Positions 10,296 to 22,315 of a stretch of 64,000 nt of DNA are shown piece by piece; positions within the stretch are counted from its first letter, which is position 1, and each line of letters opens with the position of its first letter. Below the pieces are notes generated by a model that was given only the letters and a program-made list of their open reading frames with translations, ran no database searches and was not told where the DNA came from. Source of the DNA: Litoditis marina (Eukaryota > Nematoda > Chromadorea > Rhabditida > Rhabditidae); assembly GCA_964036275.1 (NCBI GenBank), contig OZ038434.1, positions 29,063,511 to 29,127,510 on the forward strand. The letters are read 5' to 3'. A program made the position numbers and the translations under genes.

Positions 10296-13200
10296 TCAAG
10301 TTCGAACTTGGAATTTTCCCGCCTTGGTAATGTATTTGACGCCCTTGAACGGTTTGTACTTCTCGCCATACATGTCCAATCGATTCACTTTTAGCCCTGA
10401 AATGAGAAGAATATCAGAAATCGAAGCCACACACAATAAGATGTGCCTACTGCGAATGTGTTTAATGTTGGAAAGTGTTGAAAATTACGCTTTACCAAAC
10501 GTCAGCTCACCAGAGAACCTACTGAATATGTGACTCTAATAGAACATGATATTTTCCAGCTTTTATTATTGTTGTGTGTTGTCTTATCTCCTTCCTTGAA
10601 GAACCCACACCCAGTCATTTCTTGTTTGAAATAAATAACTAGAAACACGCGCATACCTGCCAAACGTTTGCTTACATATACCACACTTTGGTTATCTTGA
10701 TCTTGGTCACCCAAAAGATGCAAATAATCATTCAAAACCCCACTTTGAAAGGAAAACCTCTAGTTTTGAGAGATTTTTGTCCTATTTTCTTCTATTCTAG
10801 GCTCATATTTAGCGGAATAATGATGTGGTCACCAGAGAGCCAAAAATTGTTTCCCAACTCACCCGAGACAGCCAACTGGTTGATCTTGAACTTGACGGTG
10901 ATTGGCGGAGATTCGACTGCAGCCGTGCCAGACACAGAAACCTGCAAAACGAAAAAATAAAGTTCACAGTTTTTGTAGTTTATCGTGTACACATTTCACC
11001 ACAAATTGCACACACTCTCATAAAGTATATACAGAGAAATGAGCAAAAAAGAGAAAAGATAAACAAGCTCAACGGTCATGATGTTATTCAGCAATGACAC
11101 ACATTGTTTCCTAGTCCTGAACGCAATTGAGCTTTTTCTGGCTACAACGTAGTTTATTGAGCCAGTCTTTCCGTCTATCAAACCACTATTCATGTGACTT
11201 CCGAGAGTGCGATGTAGGAAGTTCTAAAGTATCCCATCCCGAACAAGACACTAAACCAACAAAGGTACAAAGGTTTCACCTTTTTCATAAAACAAACTTA
11301 TACACTGAATTTTTGGAGCTACATAGAAATATATCGAAAAAGCTTAAAACGAACCGATCCCTTGACACTGGGCGGTTTGCCCAGTTCAATCTTCCCTATT
11401 GTCCATTGCAACAATTTCGAGGTTGGGTCGAAGGAACATTTTCCCTGGCTGGGAATCAGGTTGCAGTTGAGGACAGCCTTCGGCATGCTCATCTCCACAA
11501 CCACGTCTTCTAGCTGGAAAACTTTTGGTTTTGAATCGAACACGAGATTCAGAAGTAAGTGAATTAGAGAAGGTCTTGGACTATTATTGTCCCAATCCTT
11601 TTTTTCCAACAAACATGACTGAAAATTGGAGAAACTACCTCCTTGAAACTCAAAATCGAGCTCTGTCTCAGTGTTCACAATAGAAGTTCCAGTTTGAAAA
11701 CCGGGCCAAATAGGGCCCTCCCTCGCTTCATTTGGGACAGGTTCCCTTAATAAATTCGAGAATATCTAGAAACCAGACCCGCTAAACATTTGTTTTTGCA
11801 TAATTGGATCAAGCAATAATTAGTACGTGCCCTACGTGATCTTAGCATAAAAAATAACACAATATTTTGTTATTCGGTTCGGAATATCGGAATTCAAATA
11901 CAAACATGACCAACTGACAATCTTGCCCATGCTCTGCTTCGGTCCCACAGTTAGTTCGATTCTACTCGTCGCGCCTCCTTTCAATACAATACTGTGACGG
12001 ACGTAGACTGGGATCGCGACCATACTGCAATGGTTACAGTTATACGACCATACAACTTCATAAATAGACCTGTTTTTGATCTACGTCCATATATGTCCAA
12101 CATGAAGTTGGAGATAAAGAAACTGTTCGAAGATTGCCGAAAAACAATCAATGAGACTTTGATTAAAAACTTATCTCACTTTTATACATCAAATGAGACT
12201 TTGAAATCAAAATAAAATGAACGAAAACTGACTTCTGGGTGGCAATATGATAGGACAGCAGGCGGAAATTTCCATCGGGTGGCACGAAGGAAAGCACGCG
12301 CTCGTTCTGGAACAAAGTACTTCGAGGCACCTTTTCAATTTATCGTCGCCACGTTTTCCACATTTGTCGACATTGCACAACTCCATTTATCACTAGATTT
12401 TATACTTTTCATCTCGCATATGCCAGAAAACTTTTCTCTTCTTCAACACTGGAGATTCAACTAAATATAGACACAATTATTTAAACTCACAGAACAAATA
12501 GAAATAAACCCCTAAACAGACCTCCCATTTCTTGAATCGAACACAGGGGTGGAATGAGACGTCGTCCAGCAACCTTGGATTGACCAGAGTCATTGTCAGA
12601 TCCGGCATTCCCGACAGTTTACACATAACGTCTACCTGGAATCGCATTATCGATTGCAAACTGTTGCCGAAATTATATCAGACACAAAACACATCATTAC
12701 TTATGTTTCAGTTGACTTCACTGGGAGTGGAACTTTTATTCAAGAAACATGGAAAAATTGGTGAAATTCATGTTTCGTTTGAGAAGAGCCGAGTAACACC
12801 CTCAGATACCAGTAACGTTTTTGAAATAGTCAAAAACGCTCCCTTTTGGCCAAAATCGGGAAAATTCACCTCTTCTGCACAAGCGCAAATTTTACTGGAT
12901 TCAACATTCAAATCTAAATACCACGTCCGTTTTATATGAGCATGATAGTCACACCCTAACCATACTGGTGTGTGAACACCCCAAACCCCCTATTTATTTC
13001 AAATAGGCCACTTCTAGCTCAATAAGTTGTGATTCATAACACAGATTGAGAGGGAGTGCTGAAAACTCAGAAAACGACTAACTACCGTCAACTTCTGCAA
13101 TTTTGCAATTTCTCTCTCATAATCGAAAGCAAAACGATCAATTGAGCAAAAACACGACTCACATATCCCTGAATCTCCGCGAACACCGTGGATCCCTGTT

Positions 13201-16200
13201 TATCGATTATTGCATCGATTTCTTCGATGACATCGAAATATGACTCGTTGTTCGTGTATTTCACACCCTGTCTCCTCCAGGGAATATTCGATAGTTGACC
13301 GGTGGGAAGGGTCTCCGAGTGATTCGTGCGACCCGTTACCTGAATATGGGGAACATGGGGGTTGACGTAATAAACAATAACTCGTTTCAATCCCATGAGA
13401 CTCATTGGCATCATGCCAAGATTTGAGGATGTCGATTTCTTAGAGCAAAGCAAAGCAAACATAAGTTATCCAAGAACTAGCCTGGAAATTGGAATTGGTA
13501 AGGAACAAACAACAAATAAACTGTTCACAGCATAATTTTTAAAACACACATGCAGTTTGACTCTATTCAAACGCATCACTCACAGGCTCACAGCATCCCA
13601 GTAAAATTGTCAGAATAGTCAGAAAAAATCGAAAACTGATAACTGACTATAGTTCGTTTCACCAATCAATGTCCTTCTACAGTAAACCGTCAAATATTCA
13701 GGAGGCTTTTTCTAATGCATAACTCATTATTTTGGTTCCAATTTACCATAATTTGTAGTACCAAAGGTAGAAAACACAATATCATCATTCCAAAAACATT
13801 AAACTACGAAACGCTGACCTAAAAGTTTGCGCAGATTACTGTAGAGGGTTATAAGTGCGTGGAACAGACTATATTTTTTGCTGATATCGGAATACTTTTG
13901 AATTTGAATGACAAGAAAGGCACGATAGTTCGTGGAATTTGAGAGTGGAAAAGAATGCCCTATGCAGAAGCAGAATAGTAACACTTTTCTGGTGTTTGAG
14001 AGTAATTTCAACTCAACCAACTTGATTTGCGATGGTTCTCAGGAAATTGGGTGGTTTTATGAGGTCCTGCAGAATGTTCATCTCCGTCACCAACGGGTAG
14101 CCGTTGTCCAACATTTCGTCCAGAAGCTACAAACAATAATAGAGGTCAAAGGTCAAACTACAATAGAGGTCAAAGGTCAAAGTTCAACTACCATGCTCAC
14201 TCAGATCATAAAGAAAATAGCAAATGCTGACTTCTAGACTTCTAGCAAAGGGAGCCCCGTGGCATCGCACATATGATAGGTATCCATAAAAACTTTCCCC
14301 CTTTCAATCTTTCGTCATCATCAACTTTAGTTATCTCCTTTTGTAAAATTTTTATTCTTAACTTTCGTTAAAACCCCTCTCTTGAATAAAGTTTTTTGGT
14401 TTCTAGTTGTTTTGTTATTTATGTATTACGAGAGTGGTTTGATTACCCTCAAATATCTCATATTCGTCGCTTTGGAGCGAAAAAGTGTTTGTGTCGAAGA
14501 GCGAGACTTGAGTCGAGCGAGGAGTTTACAAACAAACCACAATCTCGACACTCTGAATCCATAGACACTGTTGGATCTTGAAAACACACTTTTCGAGTTA
14601 TAGACAAAATGAGAGCAATTTTCAAGTAAAATCGATGAAAATACCTCGAAAACCATGACACAGTTCTCCTTGACAGTAGTGTCGGAGCATTCGTCGAAAT
14701 ACTGAGTGAAGGTGCTAACTACTCGATGCAGAAACTCAATCACCATCAGAGGGGGAGCTGCAAAAAGTACTGGTTACATACATGTTACTCAGGCGACTGC
14801 TTGTCCATACCTCTGTAAGGTCCGACTAAGCTACAAACAATAGGCCGTTTTCTGATGTGAACACGTGAAAATTAAGAATTCTTCATCAAAAGTAGACCGA
14901 TTGTCTTCTTTTCGGCTAAAAATTAGTCCGTCTTTCGATTTTTTCTATTCGGACAACTTTACGGGTGTATGTGCTTGTCCTAGGTACATAAACGGGAGGT
15001 CCCATGTCCTGGGACTGTACTGCTCAAATGATGCTCATTGATCCGGACAGACCGCAACGCATGACGCGTTGCGAGGCTGTCTATCAAAATCAATACGTAT
15101 CATTGGAGCAGTACGTCCCGGCACCGTCCCAGGACACGGCACGTCCCGTTCATGTACCTGGGACAAGCGACTGCTGAGGATGGGTGCTCGATCAAGACTC
15201 ATCTTTGTCCGGATTCTAACTACCCTCCCAGGACACGAACGTCGAAAACAAGAACATTCGCCTAGTTTGATGCACAATCATTAATTTTCACGTGTTTCAA
15301 TCTCGAAACGGACTATATTCTGTTGAATAGTCGGACCTTACTAGTTTATGAAACTAGTCTTTTTTCCAGATACGAGTTTGAATGAAGAGGAGTCGGGTTC
15401 AGTTTTCATAATTAGCTCTACTTAGGTAATCTTGCAGAGTGTGGAGTAAGACCATTATTTGTAATCGAATTTGTTTCTTTCTTTCGTCTGTCTACTTGGC
15501 CAAGTTCGGCAAAGAATTTTTTGAAAGAAAACTGTAATTTTGATATTTTAAAATAAAGAATCAACGTACTTTCCATAGTAGTGACGGCTACGAGAAACAG
15601 CTGATTGTGGTAGACACTGATGAGGTAGTGATGTGGGGTGGAGATTATGGGCGGAACATCCTCCGGGCAACTCGCCTGAAAATCGATAATATAAAGAATA
15701 AAGATTAAAGAATATGTTGTTAGTTAGATAAATCATGAAACACAGAGTTACCGAGCACATTTCTCTGATAAAACTGTGAAAGCCTCAACTCAACAGCTTA
15801 GCTACACCAGTAAGAAAGTAAGATCCGACCTATTTCTTGATAAGCATTGCATTATTAGCCATTCCACAAAATACTTGGCAAGGTGCCCTCATCCGCTCTG
15901 AATTCATAGATAAAAACAATGAACTACCTTCTTTTGGGCATCGAAGAAATAGTCACATATTGAGCGATGTATCACGGACTTCCAATGTTTTTCCAACACA
16001 ACATCTCTGAAAGAATAGAATATTACGGAAACGAGCAAACAACAGAAAATGGTCACTCCGCCCTCAAGATCCAACTTACAAACCTAAGCATAACTTAATT
16101 TCTGAATCTTATTGTCTAGCTCTTCTATTGGAACTGAGATAATGCATCAGAAACATCGACATATGGACAAAAATATATAGACTTGAAAAAAACAAGAAAA

Positions 16201-16254
16201 AGTAAAATTGAAAACATACCCGGACGTGTTTACTATGAACAGGCTGTTCAACAT
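10296..16254 (-). CDS. AP3M1: AP-3 adaptor complex subunit mu (AP3M)
   Basis: Twelve exons in reading order: 16220-16254, 15928-16006, 15570-15675, 14645-14757, 14022-14126, 13163-13339, 12522-12635, 12233-12306, 11919-12024, 11355-11513, 10863-10941, 10296-10396. All phases agree and give 415 residues (human 418), so the gene is complete. The N-terminal longin-like part starts MLNSLFIVNTSGD, then VVLEKHWKSV and ISTPHHYLIS. The mu-homology domain, which reads YxxPhi cargo signals, includes LPTGQLSNIPWRR, VKYTNNESYFDVIEEIDAII, LSGMPDLTMTLVNPRLLDDV, SFVPPDGNFRL, VGPKQSMGK and the nearly invariant tail LDMYGEKYKPFKGVKY with KAGKFQVRT. Role: cargo sorting from endosome/TGN to lysosomes and related organelles as part of the AP-3 heterotetramer. 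A splice acceptor lies 25 bases before the ATG. It is transcribed divergently from NDUFA2 copy A. The vertebrate M1/M2 split cannot be applied here. Confidence 0.96.
13649..13873. mobile_element. MITE family F, copy 1 (AP3M intron 5)
   Basis: About 225 bp with inverted ends TATAGTTCGTTTCACCAATC and GTGCGTGGAACAGACTATA and subterminal CTACAGTA/TACTGTAG. Close copies are at 39428-39661 and 41513-41749, both in EXT1 introns. Non-coding, so non-autonomous. Confidence 0.75.
14812..14971. mobile_element. MITE family A copy (AP3M intron 3)
   Basis: Begins CTGTAAGGTCCGACTAAG and ends TTCGGACAACTTTACGGGTG. It contains the family words ATGTGAACACGTGAAAATT and TCGGCTAAAAATTAGTCCGT. Confidence 0.75.
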
Positions 16255-17318
16255 CAGCCCGGTTCACCAGTTAATTGACCTAAAAGAAGTGATGATGAAA
16301 TCATAGAAATACTGGGCAGAACTATACAATAAACACAAAAATAACATTGACATTTAAAATTCCCGAAATTGAATTTCAATAAAACACCAAGAATGGGTCA
16401 GCTTTTCAGCAGCACAATATACGCGTCAGCCGACATTGCAATGGCGTAACATCGGTGCCTAAGAAAATTAAAAGATTCCGCGACAACTCGTCCCCGCGCG
16501 TCGCGTGTGCGACAACTCGTCCCCCATCATGCGACAACTCGTCCCCAATGTTTTATCACAAAACAAGCTAAAAACGAAGTTTTAAAGTGAAATTACACTT
16601 TGTAAAGTTTCCTACTTCATATTGAATACAAATTGACTATAAATGCATTCGAAAAATTGAGTAAGGCGTCACTTATTTGAGAGAAAACGACAAATTTATG
16701 AAAACTGTGATAATTGTAGCATAGTATGATTTATATTGGTTATTTTCAATTCTTTCTTATCTCCAAGGTTGCCTACAGCCTTTAGTATAAAATTTAATCC
16801 ATTCACTATTTTAATTTGTAAGTTTTAGGCTAATTTGAGCATTTTTTGAGCTGGAGACGAGTTGTCGCATCTTCGGGGACGAGTTGTCGCACGCAACGCG
16901 GGGACGAGTTGTCCGTAAACGAATTAAAATACTGGAAATTCATTGTTATTGCATTTTATATCATTTAACTCAGTCAATTTTAAGCGTTTGCTCTAATAAT
17001 TGGGAAAATATACTGTTCTCTGCACTGATGTCCATGTCCAGTTGGATTCAGGCTATCTAGTTGGTGTTCATTTTATGGTCGGTCGTGTGCGTGTTTAGTC
17101 TTCGAAAACAAATAAGTTACCGTTGATTTGATACTATTAATTGTGTTATTGAATTAACTTATGTCTTTATGGGAAGTAGATAATCTACGAGATTCTGTAG
17201 TGCTTCTTACTCGAAATTCAATCTTTCTCGCAGAGTTTTCTTTCGAGTCTTTTCAATGTTCAACTTTGAAAACAGGTTCAATTTAATGTTTAACTTTTTT
17301 TTTAACTATTTCAGAGAT
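16255..17318. promoter_or_regulatory. Divergent intergenic region AP3M / NDUFA2 copy A
   Basis: About 1.06 kb between two start codons pointing apart, so it must hold both promoters. An acceptor sequence ends at 16280 on the AP3M side; another (CAG at 17312-17314) lies four bases before the NDUFA2 ATG. The middle is occupied by the repeat element at 16480-16915. The rest is AT-rich and I see no gene. Confidence 0.6.
16480..16915. mobile_element. 436-bp element with CGACAACTCGTCCCC terminal repeats
   Basis: The left end has three spaced copies of GCGACAACTCGTCCCC; the right end has three copies of the complement GGGGACGAGTTGTCGC. This gives compound inverted termini around an AT-rich core with no recognisable protein. 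A truncated right end of the same family lies at 25330-25396. Confidence 0.75.
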
Positions 17319-20300
17319 ATGTCTGGAGGTATTCGTCTCGCTGGTACCGCTCTCAGGGAGCTGCGCATTCACTTGTGCCAGAAGAGCCCCGCATCCGGTA
17401 AGTAGCTCACATTTCTTCTTAGTTCCTCCCTTGTTCTACACGGCCGATGCCACAACTAACCTGGTATTTTGCGAACCGCATCCGTTAACTATTAATCAGG
17501 TTCCACCGAACCCGTTCACCCTTTTTCGAGTGCCTCTTCAACTTGTTTTGTGAGAAGTACGCGGTTACTAAGAGGTTAACAAAAGGGGTCCAATCTGCTG
17601 ACCATTAACCCGGTCACGGCGTTGTACAGTAAATTTTGCGATTAAACTAAGTTGTATTGAGCTCCGTTCTCAAAGTTTTCTTGGCGGGACACTGTATCCC
17701 ACTGCAATTTGGTATGGGCAGAGCGCAGAGCACTTTAATTTGCTGCGTATCGCGCTTATTCTCGCGCGAGTCATACGCAAATCGAATCACGCGCGAATCG
17801 AATCATACTTTCACAATTATTGGACGACTCTCTGAAGTCTAGGTGACAGAACGAAAAATGGTGTAACTATCTATTTTTGGGTGATCAAAATGATATTTTT
17901 TGTTCAAAATCCAGATAACCACCCAATTTCGGCAAATTTTGGGTATCCTAATTTTTTTGAGTTTTTTTTTATAAATTTTGGGTGACCGTATACGTTCGAT
18001 CATACGCGAAGCGTTTGAAAGCGAGGACGCAAGTCCGTTATTTATTAATACTGTAGTCGAGAACGCCGTGCGGTTAATGGTTAACTGATGCGGTTAACAA
18101 GGAACCGGGTTAACTAATAAATTCGCAGCTAGTAATGGTTAAATAATAAATTCGCCACTAGTAGTGTGTGATAATGCTACGAAAAGGAACCTGTTTTTCG
18201 ATACGTAGAATAAAGAATTATTCTCGTATATTTCAGCCGGCGTGCTTGTCTTCATTGAGAACGACTCTGTGTCCGTTTATTATCCAACTTATTAGGATCC
18301 CTCACTTCGCCCAAGAAGAATAGCCCCTATTATCTATCCAAATATTCAAAAAATCATCCAGAGACCTCATTTCCGAATTGAAGATTAAATTAAGATTATC
18401 TTCGAAAAGTCAGTAGTTTTAGTTTTTCATATAGTGTGTTGTCAAATTTACAAACACTTTTTCTCTAATAAAATTTAAAAGTATGATCAAGTCTTTTCAG
18501 CCGGCGTGCGTGCCTTCATTGAAAACGACTACGTTCCCCTGAAGAAGGCCAACCCACAGTTCCCCATTCTCATCCGAGAGGCCTCCGGAATTGCCCCCAG
18601 GGTATTCGCCAGGTAAAATATTGAAAGTATTCATGAAAAAGTGGGGGCCCAACGACTGTGAGATTTGTCTTCTGCTGTGCGCCCCTTAGACAGCTACTCT
18701 CAAATGGAGCAGCTACTGCTACAAAAACCGAAAAATAATAATATACTCAAGTATAACTGTTCATCACAAACATACAAAAGTCGTAAAATATTTTTTCAAA
18801 CCTGTAAACTAGAATCTACAAATCACAGCTGCGAATGAGAGAACAACTGTTGAATAATATGACAAGCGTAGCACTTAGAGTTGAAGTAACGACGAAAAAC
18901 TGCAAACCTTTGTCCGCAACACCAGAAAATTTACAATTGACTACGTTGAGTTAACATCTGTGATTTGTAGATTCTAGTTTACAGGTTTGAAAAAATATTT
19001 TACGACTTTTGTATGTTTGTGATGAACAGTTATACTTGAGTATATTATTATTTTTCGGTTTTTGTAGCAGTAGCTGCTCCATTTGAGAGTAGCTGTCTAA
19101 GGGGCGCACAGCAGAAGACAAATCTCACAGTCGTTGGGCCCCCACTTTTTCATGAATTTTTCTCTTTTTGTATACATGCCGTAGGTATGTAGTTTGATCT
19201 GTACGGTGCAGATAAAATTGTTTTCTCAATGAACCACTTGTCAAGAATTACCACCATTCGAAAAAATATGACGTCAACATTGCAGTTCTAAAAACCTACT
19301 TCGTCTGCCCTTCCGAATCCCAGAATACGTCATATTTAGACAAAGTTTCATCGTTAATACACCATTTTTAAGATATTTTCAGCATTTGAAAATATATGTG
19401 ACGCCAATTTTTTTAAAAGTTGACGTCATCTGGCATTCTGAATTCCAGAATACGTCATATTTAGACAAAGTTTCATCGTTAATATACCATTTTTAAGATA
19501 TTTTTAGCATTTGAAAATATATTTCACGTCAATTTTTTTTTAAAGTTGACGTCATCTGGCCTTCTGAATTTCAGAATACGTCATATTTAGACAAAGTTTC
19601 ATCGTTAATATACCATTTTTAAGATATTTTCACCATTTGAAAATATATCTGACGTCAACTTTGCACTTTTCAAAAATGACGTCATCTGGTCTCCAGAATC
19701 TCAGAATACATCACTCTCAGATTGAGTTTCACCGTTAATTGACCCTTTCTCAGATATTACCATCGTTTAAAAATGAAGGTGACGTCAACTTTGCACTTTT
19801 CAAAATCGACGTCATCTGGTCTCCAGAATCCCAGAATACATCACTCTCAGATTGAGTTTCACCGTTAATTGACCCTTTCTAAGATCTTACCATCGTTTAA
19901 AAATATATATGACGTCAACTTTGCACTTTTCAAAATCAACGTCATCTGGTCTCCAGAATCCCAGAATAAATCACTCTCAGATTGAGTGTCATCGTTAATA
20001 TACCATTTTTAAGATATTTTCACCATTTGAAAATATATCTGACGTCAACTTTGCATTTTTCAAAAATGACGTCATCTGGTCTCCAGAATCCTGAAGGACG
20101 TCAGAAATACAATACTTCATATTCAAACAAATTGCACGTTGGCATCATATTTCAATTTTCAAGCAAATCGGTAATTGTTTCTCTACGTTACAGTACAGTT
20201 TGAGTTATCGACCGGACAGAGAGAGTGAGAGAGCGTGCTGAATGGAGAGACGCAGACACTTTTCGAAAAATGTCTATAACTTTGATTAAAACAATTTTTT

Positions 20301-21922
20301 TTGCAAATTTTTTTTGGTCCGCCAGGGTTTGAGTAGGTATCACATGTCTTCCACAACTTTCAACAAAATCGATTCAGTATAAACCCTTCAACTGGGAATT
20401 TTCCCTTATCACGATTACACACTCCTAAAACGTCTATAACTTTCACAAAAACAATTTTTTCCTAATTTTTTTTTGGTCCGCCAGGGTTTGAATAGGTATC
20501 ACATGTCTTCCACAATTTTCAACGAAATCGATTCAGTAGAAACCCTTAAACTGGGAATTTTCCCTTGTCACAACCCACCCACCCACCCACCCACCCACCC
20601 ACACACGACGGAAGTTGGCGCTCTTGATGAAGCGAAAACTTCATAACTTGGCTCAAACTCAACCGATTTCGATAAAATTTGGGGCACATTTTGCGATTAT
20701 GCTGTAGAAACTTCCCCAGTTTGTAAAAGTTCTGTTTTGCAAATTTCAGCCTTTTTATGGGAAAACTAAAAAAACGGAGGCGCGCATTAGCCGGACCAAA
20801 GACAAATCTCGCACAGCGCTTCGCGCTGCGCGCGATTCCAGAATTTTTTGAGCTCAGCTCACGAATACCTTTCCTGGCTGGTTACGGTAGAATCGTTCAG
20901 AAGGTAGGGTGCACACATTGAATCCACAGACCAGTTAGATGAGGCTTGCCTACAGAAAGGCAAGTCCGTTTCTCTTCAGTTATCCCGGTGAAAAAATGAA
21001 ATGGGGTGAAAAAATGAAATGTGCGCAGATTTTACGGAGAAGGAGCCACAGACACCGCCAAGGCCTCTCATAAAAGGGGGAGTCGCGAACAAATCCTTGT
21101 AAAAAGTAGGGGTCGCGAGCTGTTAACTAACGGATTTCATGCAAAATCACCTATAATCTTACGTAAATTGATTGAATGTCGCCGTTTTGGGGGGTGGCGA
21201 CACGAGAAAACACGGAGGGGTCGCGAGAATTTTGAAGGAATAAGAGGCTCTTGGCGGTGTATGAGGAGCCAGTTTCTTGAATTTTTTTCTCTCATCTTGC
21301 GCCGTTCACTGGATTATGATGCCACGAGAAAATTTCCACCTTCTCATTGAAATGGGTCAAAAGATCAGAAATGGGTGAGAATTACTCATAGAATTGCAAA
21401 ACATAGAACGGACTACCCTTTCTCCAATCTCGAAACCGTTCGCCTGTTTTAGTTGCAAACTCGTATAGTTTCACGTATATAAAAATGGACTATGGGTTTC
21501 TTTGTGAAATAGTCACACGTTGAAAACTGGACTTTTATGGACCCAATTTCCTCACTGAAATTGGCCGGCTTCACCTTATTCTTACTACCTTACTGTACAA
21601 CAGATATTAAGTTTGAACTAAAAAAACGTCACCATACTCCAATAAAGTGGTCCTAATAGTCAGAATACATGGGAGAACGTAATCTTTTCGCCGAAAATAA
21701 AAGATAATTTGGGTTTTTTTCATACAAAAACATTACTTTTCAACATCTTTAAGTGTTTTAGCCTAATAACGGAGTGCTTTTCGTCGAATAGTCGGAGTAC
21801 TGGTGTTTGAATGTCACGTGTACTTCAGATACGAGCACGGTGTCGAGCGAAGTGTCCAACTGGAAGATATGAGCCAGGCAAATGTAGCCGCAGCCATCAA
21901 GGACCTCAGCACCAGACAGTAA
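17319..21922 (+). CDS. NDUFA2: NADH dehydrogenase 1 alpha subcomplex subunit 2, copy A (complex I B8)
   Basis: Three exons, 17319-17397, 18501-18612 and 21829-21922, join in phase to give 94 residues (human 99). The protein starts [20 protein letters not shown], then [20 protein letters not shown] and [17 protein letters not shown], and ends [10 protein letters not shown]. The thioredoxin-like fold of this family has the RxxRIHLCQ start, LKKANPxxPILIRE and RYxxG blocks, all present. Role: accessory subunit of the matrix arm of respiratory complex I. The first human cysteine of the family disulfide is kept (Cys20); the second (in ILIREC) is Ala here. Intron 2 is 3.2 kb and filled by a perfect palindrome and a satellite. 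A second complete copy is at 33876-35941. An acceptor sequence lies four bases before the ATG. Confidence 0.95.
17862..17990. repeat. 'GGGTGATCAAAATGATAT' dispersed repeat, copy 2
   Basis: Inverted relative of 8755-8900, with TTTTTGGGTGATCAAAATGA near one end and AAATTTTGGGTGACC at the other. It lies in intron 1 of NDUFA2 copy A. Confidence 0.6.
18238..18295 (+). pseudogene. Broken copy of NDUFA2 exon 2
   Basis: After an intact acceptor (TATTTCAG) the text CCGGCGTGCTTGTCTTCATT then GAGAACGACTCTGT matches the first ~40 bases of the real exon 2 at 18501, then diverges and meets a stop. It has no matching donor. If spliced in, it would truncate the protein. Confidence 0.8.
18629..19157. repeat. 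Perfect 200-bp inverted repeat
   Basis: Arms 18629-18828 and 18958-19157 are reverse complements with no mismatch or gap that I can find over 200 bases; the spacer is 129 bp. It starts 17 bases inside NDUFA2 copy A intron 2. No coding capacity. Such identity means a recent insertion or ongoing gene conversion between the arms. Confidence 0.88.
19262..20105. repeat. ~129-bp satellite-like tandem array, about seven units
   Basis: The core AATGACGTCATCTGGTCTCC recurs at about 19423, 19549, 19678, 19809, 19939 and 20068, roughly every 126 to 131 bases, with a diverged unit at the left edge. Each unit also has TATGACGTCAACTTTGCA and GTTTCA(C/T)CGTTAAT. Two GACGTCA motifs per unit resemble CRE half/full sites. 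Later units are more alike than the early ones. Confidence 0.85.
20225..20605. repeat. Two-copy ~160-bp direct repeat plus (CCCA)n
   Basis: The phrase GGTCCGCCAGGGTTTGA(G/A)TAGGTATCACATGTCTTCCA occurs twice about 160 bases apart, with matching flanks ending CTGGGAATTTTCCCTT. It is followed by a CCCA microsatellite at 20573-20602. Downstream, at 20813-20838, is the same GC-rich palindromic module found in the 1070-1790 and 28195-28890 elements. Confidence 0.7.
21030..21270. repeat. GGGGTCGCGAG repeat, copy in NDUFA2 intron 2
   Basis: Repeated GGTCGCGAG words, with an inverted relative at about 42655-42865 in an EXT1 intron (GCGACCCCTCT, TAGCGATCCCTACTTTTCGT). A fragment also occurs near 812-845. 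Confidence 0.5.
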
Positions 21923-22315
21923 TCGGAGGCATAGTTAGAACGATAGTTATAAATATGTATAAAATCGTATTTCTTTGTTTATTACCACGAATTAACGAAT
22001 TAACACGAATATTACACATTCATCACTGAATTCAATTACGAATCCAGAAATTCCAGTCTAGTCGTATATTTAATCGATGTATCAAATCGTGGTTTGTATC
22101 TATTACAGCGAAATACCGACGATATACAAGTTTCACGACTTTATTACTTCTTAAACAGCAAAAAAATAACAGTTATCAACAAATTCTTAACACTTATTAA
22201 TGCGCAACATGTTGAACATTGCAATTTGTACATAAATGAAAGCTACCCGTGACTGAAAGTTCGTAGATCAAAACTATAAGTTAGAAAAATGAATATCCTA
22301 TAAACAATCGAAATA

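Noticed and set aside
19262..20105. CRISPR-like array
   Set aside because: Units of ~129 bp repeat along their full length without constant short repeats and unique spacers; the host is an animal.
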